A stretch of DNA of 64,000 nt from Roseovarius sp. MMSF_3281 (GTDB lineage: Bacteria > Pseudomonadota > Alphaproteobacteria > Rhodobacterales > Rhodobacteraceae), in contig NZ_JASHIM010000012.1 of the NCBI RefSeq assembly GCF_030733685.1, positions 56,541-120,540 of the forward strand, given 5' to 3'. Positions 26,701 through 34,836 of this stretch are shown here, piece by piece; within the stretch, counting starts at the first letter, position 1; the number at the start of each line of letters is the position of its first letter. Under the pieces are notes generated by a model. That model was not told the DNA's origin, made no database searches, and saw nothing but the letters and a program-made list of their open reading frames with translations. The position numbers and the translations under genes were made by a program.

Positions 26701-27189
26701 CATCGCGCGGCCCGTGGCGGTACGGATGACAGGCTCCCCCAAGCGGCGCACGGCCCCGCGTAGGGTGCCGACGATGCCCGGTTTTTCATCTTCCAGCACC
26801 TTGCCGGTGAGCATCAGCGCCCAAGTGGAGGCATTGACCAGCGGTGAGGCGGAGTGGCCCATGTGCTTGCCCCAATCCGACGGCGCGATCTTGTCTTCGA
26901 TCAATGCGTCGATGGTATCGGCATCCGGCACACGCAGAAGCGCCTCGGCGAGACACATCAGCGCGATACCTTCCTCGGTTGACAGGCCGTATTCGGCAAG
27001 GAAGACTTCCATAAGTCCGGGGCTGGATTGGCCGCGGATATCTCGGACCAGATCGGCGGCGCGTTCGACAATCTGGGCGCGGTCGGTTTCCGATAGTGCC
27101 GCAAGCTCGGTCAGGCGGGCCACGGTCCGGGCCTCGTTGGCATAAGTGCCGAGGTCGATGGCGCGGCGAATGTCGGTGTCATAGGGCAT
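23755..27189 (-). CDS. putA: Bifunctional proline dehydrogenase / glutamate-semialdehyde dehydrogenase
   Basis: An 1144-residue PutA that oxidises proline to glutamate in two steps. The FAD-containing proline dehydrogenase part covers about residues 50-470 (SVKLSALHPRYE, DAEEADRLSLSLDV, RLVKGAYWDTEIK). The NAD-dependent aldehyde dehydrogenase part follows (ISPWNFPLAIFTGQ, FTGSTATA, catalytic Cys in SAGQRCSALRCLY). There is no N-terminal ribbon-helix-helix domain, so it is a non-regulatory PutA; control is probably by PutR next door. GGGAGGAT precedes ATG 27189. A C-terminal extension of about 100 residues completes the PutA fold. Confidence 0.97.
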   Translation of the reverse strand: MPYDTDIRRAIDLGTYANEARTVARLTELAALSETDRAQIVERAADLVRDIRGQSSPGLMEVFLAEYGLSTEEGIALMCLAEALLRVPDADTIDALIEDKIAPSDWGKHMGHSASPLVNASTWALMLTGKVLEDEKPGIVGTLRGAVRRLGEPVIRTATGRAMKEMGRQFVLGETIQSAMDRAAGMEKKGYSYSYDMLGEAARTDADATRYHLSYSRAITAIANACTQTDIRDNPGISVKLSALHPRYEVAQREQVMDVLVPRLRSLALLAKSAKMGLNIDAEEADRLSLSLDVIETVLSEPALEGWDGFGVVVQAYGRRASHVLDFLNDLATRLDRKIMVRLVKGAYWDTEIKLSQVEGVDGFPVFTSKPATDISYIANARKLLSMTDRIYPQFATHNAHTAAAILEMGKDQKDEFEFQRLHGMGEALHDIILKNEGTRCRIYAPVGAHRDLLAYLVRRLLENGANSSFVNQIVDEDVPPELVARDPFEAINDETPHLPTGPELFLPERKNSMGFDLAHQPTLDAIDAARDPFANHTWDVGPILAGKTAPEAPKPVINPADPADQPGTVATASTADIETALASAKPWDATPEERAKVLNKVADLYEENYGELFAAIHREAGKMVLDAVAELREAVDFLRYYAANAPEGQAVGTFTCISPWNFPLAIFTGQISAALAAGNAVLSKPAEQTPIISALAVDLMHKAGVPKEALQLLPGGGEVGAALTSDARVNGVAFTGSTATAMKIRAAMAENLAPGAPLIAETGGLNAMIVDSTALPEQAVQAIVESAFQSAGQRCSALRCLYVQEDIAESFIEMLTGAMDALNIGLPWHLSTDVGPVIDETARSGITEHIQTARAEGRLMHELKTPNAGTYIAPTLLKVGGIEDMEREIFGPVLHLATFKSTELDKVIDRINGTGYGLTFGLMTRIDDRVQYVTDRIHAGNMYVNRNQIGAIVGSQPFGGEGLSGTGPKAGGPHYLARFTAHPAGQAGGDWPRDMGRDDLQGALDKANAHQAERRDALVLPGPTGESNRLTTHTREALLCLGPGPEAAAEQARLVEALGGIAVQATGHVAPEALTGMGGLSGVLWWGDETTARAYAQALAGRAGPILPLIAGQPDTGHALHERHVCVDTTAAGGNAALLGGMS

Positions 27190-27241
27190 GATTGATCCTC
27201 CCGAAAAGGCGATTTGCTCAAGGATATCACCGATATGCGAG

Positions 27242-27269
27242 TTGTTTTTCCTCAATCTTGCGGTATACA
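27242..27269 (+). promoter_or_regulatory. Possible putR promoter
   Basis: TTGTTT at 27242-27247 and TATACA at 27264-27269 are spaced by 16 bp and lie 33 nt before the putR start. The 113-bp putA-putR gap should also hold the Lrp-type operator, but no symmetric site stands out. Confidence 0.35.
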
Positions 27270-27302
27270 TGGTGAAAGTGAGCATAAAAGCGGCCCAAAA
27301 CA

Positions 27303-27779
27303 ATGCAAAGTGACCAGATAGAGCTTGACCGTTTCGATCGTGCGATTCTCAAGGCGTTGGCGGCGGATGGCCGGATTTCGATCACGGAACTGGCGCGGCA
27401 GATCGGGTTGTCGAAGTCGCCCACGCAGGCGCGTTTGCGGCGGTTGGAAAGCGATGGGATCATCACCGGGTACCGGGCGTTGTTCGATCCCATCCGTCTT
27501 GGCATGGATCATGTGAGTTTTGTCGAGGTGCGGCTGAGCGATACGCGCGAAGCCGCCTTGGCCGAGTTCAACGCGGCGGTGGCCAGGATCGCCGAGATCG
27601 AACAGGTGCATCTGATCGCCGGGAATTTCGATTACCTGATGAAGGTGCGCACCCAGAGCATGAGCGATTATCGACGGGTTCTGGCCGATTACATCTCGAC
27701 CCTGCCGCATGTCGCGAACACCTCGACCTATGTGGCGATGCAGGCGGTGAAGGAAAAAGCGCTTTCGGACGTGATTTGA
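27303..27779 (+). CDS. putR: Lrp/AsnC-family regulator, probable PutR
   Basis: A 158-residue Lrp/AsnC protein: N-terminal helix-turn-helix (LDRFDRAILKALAADGRISITELARQIGLSKSPTQARLRRLESDGII) and a C-terminal RAM/AsnC ligand domain (VSFVEVRLSDTREAALAEF...HLIAGNFDYLMKVRTQSMSDYR). It is divergent from putA, 113 bp apart. In Agrobacterium and Rhodobacter the same arrangement is PutR, a proline-responsive activator of putA. Assignment rests on family and position. Confidence 0.9.
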   Translation: MQSDQIELDRFDRAILKALAADGRISITELARQIGLSKSPTQARLRRLESDGIITGYRALFDPIRLGMDHVSFVEVRLSDTREAALAEFNAAVARIAEIEQVHLIAGNFDYLMKVRTQSMSDYRRVLADYISTLPHVANTSTYVAMQAVKEKALSDVI

Positions 27780-27880
27780 CCGGCGGCGCCGGGGAAAGAC
27801 GATCTTTGGCGCTTATCGGGCTTTGCAGCCCTTTTCGCGGCTTTACACCCTGCCAACATCCGATATTGTCCGCGCCGCTG

Positions 27881-27966
27881 GCCCGCGTGGTGGAATGGTA
27901 GACACAGGAGACTTAAAATCTCCAGGCCGAAAGGCCGTGCCGGTTCGAGTCCGGCCGCGGGTACCA
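27881..27966 (+). tRNA. tRNA-Leu (anticodon TAA)
   Basis: An 86-nt class II tRNA. The acceptor stem GCCCGCG pairs with CGCGGGT (one G-T pair), the D arm follows, and the anticodon loop CTTAAAA between GGAGA and TCTCC gives anticodon TAA. A long variable arm (AGGCCGAAAGGCC) is typical of tRNA-Leu. The T arm has GGTTCGAGTCC, and CCA is encoded at 27964-27966. It reads UUA/UUG codons. Confidence 0.96.
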
Positions 27967-27989
27967 GCGGTGTTTCCCGAAAACGCCGC
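27967..27989 (+). terminator. Hairpin directly after tRNA-Leu
   Basis: GCGGTGTTT and AAAACGCCGC pair around CCCG immediately after the CCA end. It has no T tract. It probably marks the tRNA transcript 3' end or a processing site. Confidence 0.4.
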
Positions 27990-28085
27990 CAAAAGGAGTG
28001 GCTGCGCCACGCTGGCTTGAGCGCGCGGGCGCGCACAGGCAAGGGGCTTTGCCCCTCGTTGAAAATGGGATTTTCAACTCACCCC

Positions 28086-28110
28086 AGGATATTTTTTGGC
28101 CAGAAGAAGA
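28086..28110 (+). repeat. GGATATTTTTTGGCCAGAAG-type motif, copy 1
   Basis: AGGATATTTTTTGGCCAG followed by AAGAAGA. A similar sequence occurs in reverse at 63911-63931. Both lie in gene gaps near the 3' end of a gene. Confidence 0.45.
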
Positions 28111-28270
28111 GGGGAGGCGCGCTGTGGTTTTTTCTTGGCTTAAATACCCTGAGAACACCGATTGGTTTTGCATGCGGCTGCAATTGATGCGTCAGGTTGG
28201 ACACAGGTGCGAGCCGGGCGCCAAAGGCGCACTGGCGAGATACCCTGTGCGCGCCTTTGGCGCGCGCTGC

Positions 28271-29989
28271 TTAATCGCGGGTGCCGGAAAAGCGCGCCTG
28301 CCAGTCTTCGCGTTGATCGTCGGTGATCTTGGCAAACAGCACCTCGGGCACGGTGAAAGCATGGCCGGGGGCGAGGGTGGCCAGCGCGGTTGGCAGATCC
28401 TCGGGCCAGCCGGTGTCGCTGCTTTGCATCGCCTCTTGCATGGTTTTTGCCGCATCCGGGATGAAGGGGCTTGAGAGCACCGCGTAAAGGCGGATGAGGT
28501 TCAGGGCGAGGCGGATTTGCATGGCCGCTGTTTCGGGGGCTTCCTTGAAGGTGGCCCAGGGCGCGGCCTCTTGCAGGTATTCGTTGCCTTCGACCCAGAT
28601 GGCGCGAAGTTCCTGCGCCGATTTGCGGACATCCATCGCCTCCATATGTCCCTCGTAGGCACGGACGCGGGTGGTGAGGCGGTCGATGAGGGCGGTTTCG
28701 CGTTCGCCCAATTCGCCCCCCTCGGGGACGACCTCGCCGAACTTGGAGCGGCAGAACTTGGTCACGCGGGAGGCGAAATTGCCCAGCACGTCGGCGAGGT
28801 CTTTATTGACCGAGGACTGGAAGTTTTCCCAGGTGAATTCGGCATCCGAGCTTTCGGGGGCGTGGCTGAGCAGCCACCAGCGCCAGTAGTCGGCGGGCAG
28901 GATATCAAGTGCCTGATCCATGAAGACGCCGCGCCCTTGCGAGGTTGAGAACTGGCCGCCGTCGTAGTTGAGGTAGTTGAAGGATTTGATGTAATCCACC
29001 AGTTTCCAATCCTCGCCCGACCCCATAAGCGTGGCGGGGAAGGAAAGCGTGTGAAAGGGGACGTTATCCTTGCCCATGAACTGGGTATAGCGGACATCAT
29101 CGGCGCCTTTCTCGGTGCGCCACCAGCGTTCCCATGCGGATTGATCCAGACCGTTGGCCTCGGCCCATTCGGCGGCGCAGGCGATATATTCGATGGGGGC
29201 GTCGAACCAGACGTAGAAGACCTTGCCTTCCATGCCGGGCCAGTCCTCATCGCCGCGTTTGACGGGGATGCCCCAATCGAGATCGCGGGTGATGCCGCGA
29301 TCCTGCAACCCGTCGCCATCGTTGAGCCATTTGCGGGCGATCGAGGTGGTCAGCACCGGCCAGTCGGTTTTGCTGTCGATCCATTTGTTCAGGGTATCGC
29401 GCATCTGGCTTTGGCGCAGGAAGAGGTGCTTGGTTTCGCGCACTTCAAGGTCCGTTGAGCCGGAAATCGCGCTGCGCGGGTCCAGAAGGTCGGTCGGGTC
29501 AAGCTGCTTGGTGCAGTTTTCGCATTGGTCGCCGCGCGCCTTTTCGTAGCCGCAGTTGGGGCAGGTGCCTTCGATATAGCGGTCGGGGAGGAAGCGTTTG
29601 TCGGCGTTGGAATAGACCTGTTTCTCGGTCACTTCCTCGATCAACCCGGCCTCGTAAAGCTTGCCGGCGAGGTGTTGGGTGAGCTTTTGGTTTTGCGGGC
29701 TGGACGAGCGCCCGAAGTGATCGAAGCTGAGCCGGAAGCCTTGGGCGATGTCGGCCTGTACCTTGTGCATGCGGGCGCAATAGTCGGCCACGGGCTCGCC
29801 CGTCTTGGCGGCGGCGAGTTCCGCGGGCGTGCCGTGTTCATCGGTGGAGCAAAGAAACAGAACCTCGTGCCCGCGTGCCCGTTGGAAGCGTGCAAACAAG
29901 TCGGCGGGCAGTTGGCTGCCCACGAGATTGCCCAGGTGTTTGATCCCGTTGATATAGGGGATTGCCGAGGTGATCAGGTGCCGTGCCAT
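28271..29989 (-). CDS. metG: Methionyl-tRNA synthetase
   Basis: A 572-residue class I synthetase charging tRNA-Met. The HIGH-like site is in [17 protein letters not shown] near residue 10. A four-cysteine zinc knuckle follows ([17 protein letters not shown]). [15 protein letters not shown] is typical of MetRS. The KMSKS-like loop reads [13 protein letters not shown], with Gln where family members usually have Lys. There is no C-terminal tRNA-binding EMAP-like domain. The ATG at 29989 matches the family; the upstream extension is not coding. Divergent from the MFS gene. Confidence 0.95.
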   Translation of the reverse strand: MARHLITSAIPYINGIKHLGNLVGSQLPADLFARFQRARGHEVLFLCSTDEHGTPAELAAAKTGEPVADYCARMHKVQADIAQGFRLSFDHFGRSSSPQNQKLTQHLAGKLYEAGLIEEVTEKQVYSNADKRFLPDRYIEGTCPNCGYEKARGDQCENCTKQLDPTDLLDPRSAISGSTDLEVRETKHLFLRQSQMRDTLNKWIDSKTDWPVLTTSIARKWLNDGDGLQDRGITRDLDWGIPVKRGDEDWPGMEGKVFYVWFDAPIEYIACAAEWAEANGLDQSAWERWWRTEKGADDVRYTQFMGKDNVPFHTLSFPATLMGSGEDWKLVDYIKSFNYLNYDGGQFSTSQGRGVFMDQALDILPADYWRWWLLSHAPESSDAEFTWENFQSSVNKDLADVLGNFASRVTKFCRSKFGEVVPEGGELGERETALIDRLTTRVRAYEGHMEAMDVRKSAQELRAIWVEGNEYLQEAAPWATFKEAPETAAMQIRLALNLIRLYAVLSSPFIPDAAKTMQEAMQSSDTGWPEDLPTALATLAPGHAFTVPEVLFAKITDDQREDWQARFSGTRD

Positions 29990-30171
29990 GGTCTGTGTTC
30001 CGCCTTTCGCGCCGTGCTGTCTTGGAAGGGGGTTTAATGCCCTTGGGCGCGAAGGACCAGAGGGCGCGGCGCGGATTGCACAAAATCGACATTCCTGTCG
30101 CGTTCCGGTTTGACGGTGGGCGCGATGCGCTGCTAGGCGCAGGCAAGACACCAAGGCAGAGGGGCCACGCC

Positions 30172-31437
30172 ATGTTCCAGGTACTTGCCAGCGTTTGGGC
30201 CCTGCTTCTGGGGATGATCCTGATCATGATCGGCAATGGCATGCAGGCCACCCTGATGGGTGTGCGCGGGGCCATGGAAGGCTTTGGCACGCTGGAGTTG
30301 TCAATCATCACCTCGGGCTATTTCCTTGGCTTCCTGGTGGGCAGCCGCATCGCGCCGGAATTGATCCGCCGGGTGGGGCATGTGCGGGTCTTTGCCGCGC
30401 TGGCCTCGTTCATCTCGGCGGGGTTGATCGCCTTTCCGATCCTGACCGATCCGATCAGTTGGACGCTTATCCGGGTGATCCTGGGGTTCTGTTTGTCGGG
30501 GGTGTATGTCACCGCCGAAAGCTGGCTGAACAATGCGGCCACCAACCAGACGCGGGGGATGGTTCTTTCGGTCTACATGGTGGCGCAGATGATGGGCCTG
30601 ATCGCTGCGCAGGGCTTGATGAACCTTGGCGAGGCGAGCGGCTTTTTCCTGTTCGTGATCCCGTCGATCCTTGTATCGCTGAGTTTTGCGCCGATCCTGT
30701 TGTCGATCACGCCGACACCGGCCTCGGATACCACCAAGCCGATGAGCCTGATCCAGCTTTACCATAAATCCCCGCTGGCCAGTGTCGGCACCCTGTTGTT
30801 GGGCGGGGCCTTTGCGGCGCAGTTCGGCATGGCCTCGGTTTACGGGGCGGCTGCGGGGTTGAGCGTGGCGCAGATCACCGGCTTTGTCGCGGCAATTTTC
30901 ACCGGGTCCCTGGTGTGCCAGATCCCGGTTGGGTGGCTGTCGGACCGGATGGACCGGCGGCTTTTGATCCTTGCGCTGGCCGCGATCGGTACGGGCGCCA
31001 CGGCGGTGGGGTTCGTGGTGGGCGCGCAGTATGAAACCCTTCTTGTGCTGGCCTTCGTCGTGGGCGGGGTCGCGAACCCGCTTTATGCGCTTTTCATCGC
31101 GTACACGAACGATTACCTGGAAGTGGATGACATGGCCGCCGCTTCGGGCGGATTGGTCTTTGCCTATGGTGTCGGTGCGGTCGTGGGGCCGATGGCGACG
31201 GGGCAAGTGATGGAATTGACCGGCCCCAAGGGGTTCTGGTTGTTTCTGGTCGTGGTTTTCACCGCGATCACCCTTTACGCGGGTTGGCGGATGACACGGC
31301 GGCCCGGCGTGCCGGTGGATGAAACGGGCAGCTACCTTGGGGTGTTGCCCACCTCCACGGCCGTGGCGGTGGAAGCGGCACAGGAATGGTACGTGGAGCA
31401 GGCCGAAGAGGCGGCCGAGGAAGAGGGCGAGGCCTAA
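30172..31437 (+). CDS. MFS transporter
   Basis: A 421-residue major facilitator protein with 12 predicted spans. The loop after span 2 reads [18 protein letters not shown], span 4 contains [21 protein letters not shown], and [11 protein letters not shown] follows span 8. This pattern (AESWLN) is typical of the YcaD/UMF1-like exporter group of alphaproteobacteria. Substrate unknown. The ATG at 30172 follows GAGGGG. The C-terminal 40 residues form an acidic cytoplasmic tail. The TAA stop is formed at the left end of a MITE-like repeat (31435). Confidence 0.88.
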   Translation: MFQVLASVWALLLGMILIMIGNGMQATLMGVRGAMEGFGTLELSIITSGYFLGFLVGSRIAPELIRRVGHVRVFAALASFISAGLIAFPILTDPISWTLIRVILGFCLSGVYVTAESWLNNAATNQTRGMVLSVYMVAQMMGLIAAQGLMNLGEASGFFLFVIPSILVSLSFAPILLSITPTPASDTTKPMSLIQLYHKSPLASVGTLLLGGAFAAQFGMASVYGAAAGLSVAQITGFVAAIFTGSLVCQIPVGWLSDRMDRRLLILALAAIGTGATAVGFVVGAQYETLLVLAFVVGGVANPLYALFIAYTNDYLEVDDMAAASGGLVFAYGVGAVVGPMATGQVMELTGPKGFWLFLVVVFTAITLYAGWRMTRRPGVPVDETGSYLGVLPTSTAVAVEAAQEWYVEQAEEAAEEEGEA

Positions 31438-31523
31438 AGCGTTCCGCCCTTGGCCCGAGCCGTCATCGAAAGGCGGAACGCGTGCCGAGATTGGGGCTTG
31501 GGCCGCATTTCGCGAAACGCTTT
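31435..31523. repeat. MITE-like repeat family A, copy 1 (degenerate)
   Basis: Left end TAAAGCGTTCCGCC, inverted arm AAGGCGGAACGCG and right part TTTCGCGAAACGCTTT match family A, but the middle differs and the right TA is lost (TTTGG). It is an older, diverged copy. The MFS stop TAA (31435-31437) forms its left end. Confidence 0.65.
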
Positions 31524-31536
31524 GGCCCCAAGGGGG

Positions 31537-31582
31537 CAAGGATTTTCGAAAATCCTTGTTCAAGCTGTTTCGAAACCGCTTG
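31537..31582. repeat. TTCGAA-centred palindromes
   Basis: A perfect 22-bp palindrome with core GGATTTTCGAAAATCC at 31537-31558, followed by a near-perfect one (CAAGCTGTTTCGAAAC...) at 31561-31582. Same style as the array at 59489-59583. Located between the MFS and YceI 3' ends, where they may terminate transcription. Confidence 0.6.
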
Positions 31583-31603
31583 GGTGTTGTTTCGGCCTTA
31601 AGT

Positions 31604-32161
31604 CTAGCGGCTGATCCGTGCGATGATGCGCAGCCCGATGGTATCGCCCACCATGCCCGAGTATCCCGAAGCGCCGAAGGCCGCGCGGCTGATCCGGCCT
31701 GTCAGCAGCACCGCGAGGTTGCGACGGTCGTTCGGGGCGGTGCCGCGTGGCCGGTAGAGCCGGGCGTCGAGCATGACCGGGCGGGTGACGCCGCGCAGGG
31801 TCAGATCGCCTTGAACCTTGGCGCCTGAAAGGTCGCCCGTTACTGCGGTTGAGCGAAAGATGATCTCGGGGAAGGCCTTTGTGTTCAAGACCTTGGGGTC
31901 TTTCATCGCTTGCGTGGCGATGATGAAGCCGGCGCGCGCGCCGGTGGCGTCAAGCGTGACATGCACGCGGCTGTTGGGCAGGTTGTCGAGGTCAAGCGTG
32001 ATCTCGGCGGATTTGACGGGCATGGTGCCTTGGGCCGCTGCGCCGTCGATGTCGTAGGAAAAGCCGACGGTGGAGCGCGCCGTATCAAGGCGATAGGCCT
32101 GTGGCGCGGCCATGCTGAGCGTGGCAGTAAGGATAAGGGCAAGGGCAAGCAGGTTGCGCAT
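31604..32161 (-). CDS. YceI-family periplasmic lipid-binding-like protein
   Basis: A 185-residue exported protein: signal peptide MRNLLALALILTATLSMAAP, then the YceI beta-barrel domain (YRLDTARSTVGFSYDI at the start, ITLDLDNLPNSRVHVTLDA, MKDPKVLNTKAFPEIIFRST, GDLTLRGVTRPVML). YceI proteins are lipocalin-like and bind isoprenoid or fatty ligands; the physiological role is mostly unknown. ATG at 32161. Confidence 0.9.
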   Translation of the reverse strand: MRNLLALALILTATLSMAAPQAYRLDTARSTVGFSYDIDGAAAQGTMPVKSAEITLDLDNLPNSRVHVTLDATGARAGFIIATQAMKDPKVLNTKAFPEIIFRSTAVTGDLSGAKVQGDLTLRGVTRPVMLDARLYRPRGTAPNDRRNLAVLLTGRISRAAFGASGYSGMVGDTIGLRIIARISR

Positions 32162-32478
32162 TGGGTGAAGATAGGGGCAATCCGGCGGGCTGACCATTCA
32201 CCTTTGCGTCACATGCCAGTGGCCCGGTCGCCCGGTGGGCACCAAGATGGCGGGAGGCGCACCTGTGGTCGGGGCCGTGCCAGCCAGCACCGCAAGCGCC
32301 GGGCAGGCATCGTGGGTTTTGCGAGACAGTCGTGGGGCGATCATGCGGACAAGATATGATGTTCATCAAGTGTTCTCAATCCTGAAGTCCGAAAGCCCTT
32401 TCGAAAAACCGGGGTGACGCGGGCGGGAAAACCGCTAGGTTCAGCGCCGAACACGAGGGACAAGGGACACCGACAAAG
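32162..32478. other. Divergent gap between YceI and aldo/keto reductase genes
   Basis: 317 bases without a convincing gene. It should hold the promoters for both flanking genes. A weak hairpin-rich GC segment is seen around 32220-32300 and an AT-richer stretch at 32340-32400. No known operator recognised. Confidence 0.5.
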
Positions 32479-33522
32479 ATGAAGAAAAACCAATTGGGCC
32501 GCACCGGAATCGACGTAAGCGCATTGTGCCTTGGGTCGATGACATGGGGCAGCCAGAATACCACCGACGAAGGCCATGCACAGATCGACCGTGCCTTGGA
32601 ACGCGGCATCAACTTCATCGACACCGCCGAGATGTACCCGGTGAACCCGGTGGCCAAGGAAACCATCGGCCGCACCGAGGAGGTGATCGGCGATTGGTTT
32701 GCCAAGAGCGGGCGGCGCGATGCGGTGGTTCTGGCCTCGAAACACTCGGGCGAGGGGATGGCCCATGCGCGCGATGGCGCGCCGATCAGTTCCAAGACGA
32801 TTCCCGAGGCGGTGGAAGGGTCGCTGCGGCGGCTGAAAACCGATTATATCGACCTTTATCAGTTCCATTGGCCCAACCGGGGCAGCTACATGTTCCGTAA
32901 AAACTGGACCTACGATCCGTCGGGGCAGGACAAGGCCGAGACCCTGGCGCATATGGAAGACGCGCTTGAGGCCCTGCAAAAACAGGTGGACAAGGGCAAT
33001 ATCCGCGCCTTTGGCCTGTCGAATGAAAGCGCATGGGGCACGGCGCAGTGGTTGCGTCTGTCTGAAGAGAAGGGCCTGCCGCGGGTGGCGAGCATCCAGA
33101 ACGAATATTCCCTGCTGTGCCGGCTTTACGACACCGATCTGGCCGAGCTGAGCGTGAATGAAGACGTCGGATTGCTGGCTTTCACACCGCTGGCGGCGGG
33201 GCTTTTGACGGGCAAGTACCAGGGCGGCGCGATGCCGGACGGATCGCGCATGACGCTGAACGAGAGCCTTGGCGGGCGCAAGACCGAGCGCGCCTTTGAG
33301 GCGGTCGAGGCCTATTTGGGTATTGCCGCAAAGCACGGGTTGGACCCGGCGCAAATGGCGCTGGCGTGGTGCATGACGCGGCCCTTCATGGGCTCGGTGA
33401 TTTTCGGTGCGACCTCGGTTGCGCAACTGGACATGGCGCTGGATGCTGCGGATGTGACGCTTTCGAATGAGGTGTTGCAGGAGATTGACGCGGCGCACAG
33501 GGCACATCCGATGCCGTTCTGA
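32479..33522 (+). CDS. Aldo/keto reductase (Tas-like)
   Basis: A 347-residue NADPH-dependent TIM-barrel oxidoreductase. The catalytic tetrad is visible: Asp and Tyr in FIDTAEMYPVNP, Lys in VLASKHSG and His in YQFHWPNRG. NADP-binding residues are in the C-terminal GSVIFGATSVAQL. Length and the motif WGSQNTTDEGHAQID point to the Tas subgroup of AKRs. Substrate unknown. It stands alone. Confidence 0.92.
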   Translation: MKKNQLGRTGIDVSALCLGSMTWGSQNTTDEGHAQIDRALERGINFIDTAEMYPVNPVAKETIGRTEEVIGDWFAKSGRRDAVVLASKHSGEGMAHARDGAPISSKTIPEAVEGSLRRLKTDYIDLYQFHWPNRGSYMFRKNWTYDPSGQDKAETLAHMEDALEALQKQVDKGNIRAFGLSNESAWGTAQWLRLSEEKGLPRVASIQNEYSLLCRLYDTDLAELSVNEDVGLLAFTPLAAGLLTGKYQGGAMPDGSRMTLNESLGGRKTERAFEAVEAYLGIAAKHGLDPAQMALAWCMTRPFMGSVIFGATSVAQLDMALDAADVTLSNEVLQEIDAAHRAHPMPF

Positions 33523-33610
33523 GGATAGGCTGTTAAAGCCCTGAAAAACCGGGAAAATCGCCGTCGGTAAAACGTTGGAATTTTGTCGGTATCGCGTCAG
33601 TATGAGTGGT

Positions 33611-33662
33611 GCCGAAATCTTGAAAAGATTTCGGTCCGATTTCTTTTGAAGAAATCGGCGCC
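33611..33662. repeat. Paired-hairpin repeat, copy 1
   Basis: Two consecutive hairpins, CCGAAATCTTGAAAAGATTTCGG and CCGATTTCTTTTGAAGAAATCGG, joined by a short link. A nearly identical pair is at 36665-36712. Here it lies just past the XRE regulator stop and could terminate it. Confidence 0.7.
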
Positions 33663-33664
33663 CG

Positions 33665-34522
33665 CTACATATCGGCCATCAGCGCGCGCAGGTGATCGGG
33701 GAACTGGCGTGCCGTCACCTGCGCCTCGCGCACCAGGTGGTCGAAGTGCTGGGTCAGGGCCTGCACCCTCTCGGTATCGCGGAAGGCCATGTAGGTTTGC
33801 CCGATGTACAGCACCGCCATTTTCGGCCCGAAGATGGTGATCGGTGCCGAGTAGAGGCGGCGCGCATCGAAGAGGTAGAGGCGCAGGCGCGGGTAGAGGT
33901 CTTGGCTAACCTCGATCAGTCGCTGCGCTTGGGCTGTGCGGATATTTTGCGGCAGGTCGGCGTAGTAACCTTCGCCGCGTATCATCGAGAAAACCTCGTA
34001 GAGCGGCATGGCGATTTCATAGTCGGATTGCGTGCTGCGCATCCAATCCAGCCGGTCTTGGGAGGCGCCGATGGCCTGTTGCGTGCTGCGGCCAAGATGC
34101 GGGGTGTATTCCCATTCTAGCATCTCGTGCGTTTTGAGCATATCCGACAGGCCCGCGGGAACGTGGCGGATTTTGAAACCCGCGGCCTCTTGGTGCCAGC
34201 GGAAGATTTGTTCGTCCACAAGGGCGCGGGGGGCTTCAGTCAGCGAAAGCGTATTGGCCAGCAGATCCGCGGCGGTTTCGGGCCGGTCGGTCAGGCCCAG
34301 AAGCCAATCGGCCGAAACCCCGAGCGTGCGGGCGCATTCGCCAACCACCTGCGCGTTGGGCAGGCGCGCGCCGGTGCCCTTGAGCAATTGCGAGATGGTG
34401 GAGCGATCCACGCCCACGGCGCGGGCGAGGGCGCTTTGATTTGTACCGCGATCCGTCATGGCCTGTGAAAGCCGGGCACGGAAGAGATCGGCGCGTAGGC
34501 GTTTGTCGGTTTTTTCCATCAT
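33665..34522 (-). CDS. XRE-family transcriptional regulator
   Basis: A 285-residue regulator. The N-terminal Cro/CI-type helix-turn-helix is in residues about 12-75 (LSQAMTDRGTNQSALARAVGVDRSTISQLLKGTGARLPNAQVVGECARTLGVSADWLLGL). The rest (about 100-285) has no recognised ligand motif. ATG 34522 is chosen over TTG 34531; neither has a clear ribosome binding site. It is divergent from the DUF2061 gene, 107 bp apart, and may regulate it and the desaturase. Confidence 0.85.
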   Translation of the reverse strand: MMEKTDKRLRADLFRARLSQAMTDRGTNQSALARAVGVDRSTISQLLKGTGARLPNAQVVGECARTLGVSADWLLGLTDRPETAADLLANTLSLTEAPRALVDEQIFRWHQEAAGFKIRHVPAGLSDMLKTHEMLEWEYTPHLGRSTQQAIGASQDRLDWMRSTQSDYEIAMPLYEVFSMIRGEGYYADLPQNIRTAQAQRLIEVSQDLYPRLRLYLFDARRLYSAPITIFGPKMAVLYIGQTYMAFRDTERVQALTQHFDHLVREAQVTARQFPDHLRALMADM

Positions 34523-34629
34523 TGATGACAAATATCACCAATGCGAAAAAATGTTAACTACATTCGGACTGCGACGCGGCGCGATTTTCACGTAGCCCTG
34601 TCCCTGCACTCAGACAAAGGAGGGACGAC

Positions 34630-34836
34630 ATGGAGACGCGTCGGCGTACGCTGGTCAAGGCCGTATTGTGGAATGTCATGGGCTTGGCGACGATGGCGAT
34701 TGTAGGGCTGATCATGACCGGGTCCGTCGCCGTCGGCGGCGCGATGGCGGCGATCAACACGGGTATCGGCCTGACCATGTATGTCCTTTACGAGCGTTTT
34801 TGGTCACGGATCAACTGGGGCCGCATCTATGGGTAA
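34630..34836 (+). CDS. DUF2061 small membrane protein
   Basis: A 68-residue membrane protein of the DUF2061 family: RRRTLVKAVLWNVMGLATMAIVGLIMTGS then a second span INTGIGLTMYVLYERFWSRINWGR, the family's typical ending. AAAGGAGG lies before the ATG. It overlaps the desaturase gene by 8 nt, so both are made together. Function unknown. Confidence 0.9.
   Translation: METRRRTLVKAVLWNVMGLATMAIVGLIMTGSVAVGGAMAAINTGIGLTMYVLYERFWSRINWGRIYG

Larger units (their letters stand above)
27967..28270. other. Gene-free stretch between tRNA-Leu and metG
   Basis: About 300 bases without a credible gene. It holds several hairpins: AGGGGC-TTT-GCCCCT at 28042-28056, GTTGAAAA/TTTTCAAC at 28058-28078, GCGCC-AAA-GGCGC at 28218-28230, and GCGCGCC-TTT-GGCGCGC at 28250-28266 just past the metG stop (probable terminator stem). 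It also holds a copy of a GGATATTTTTTGG motif. Confidence 0.6.
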
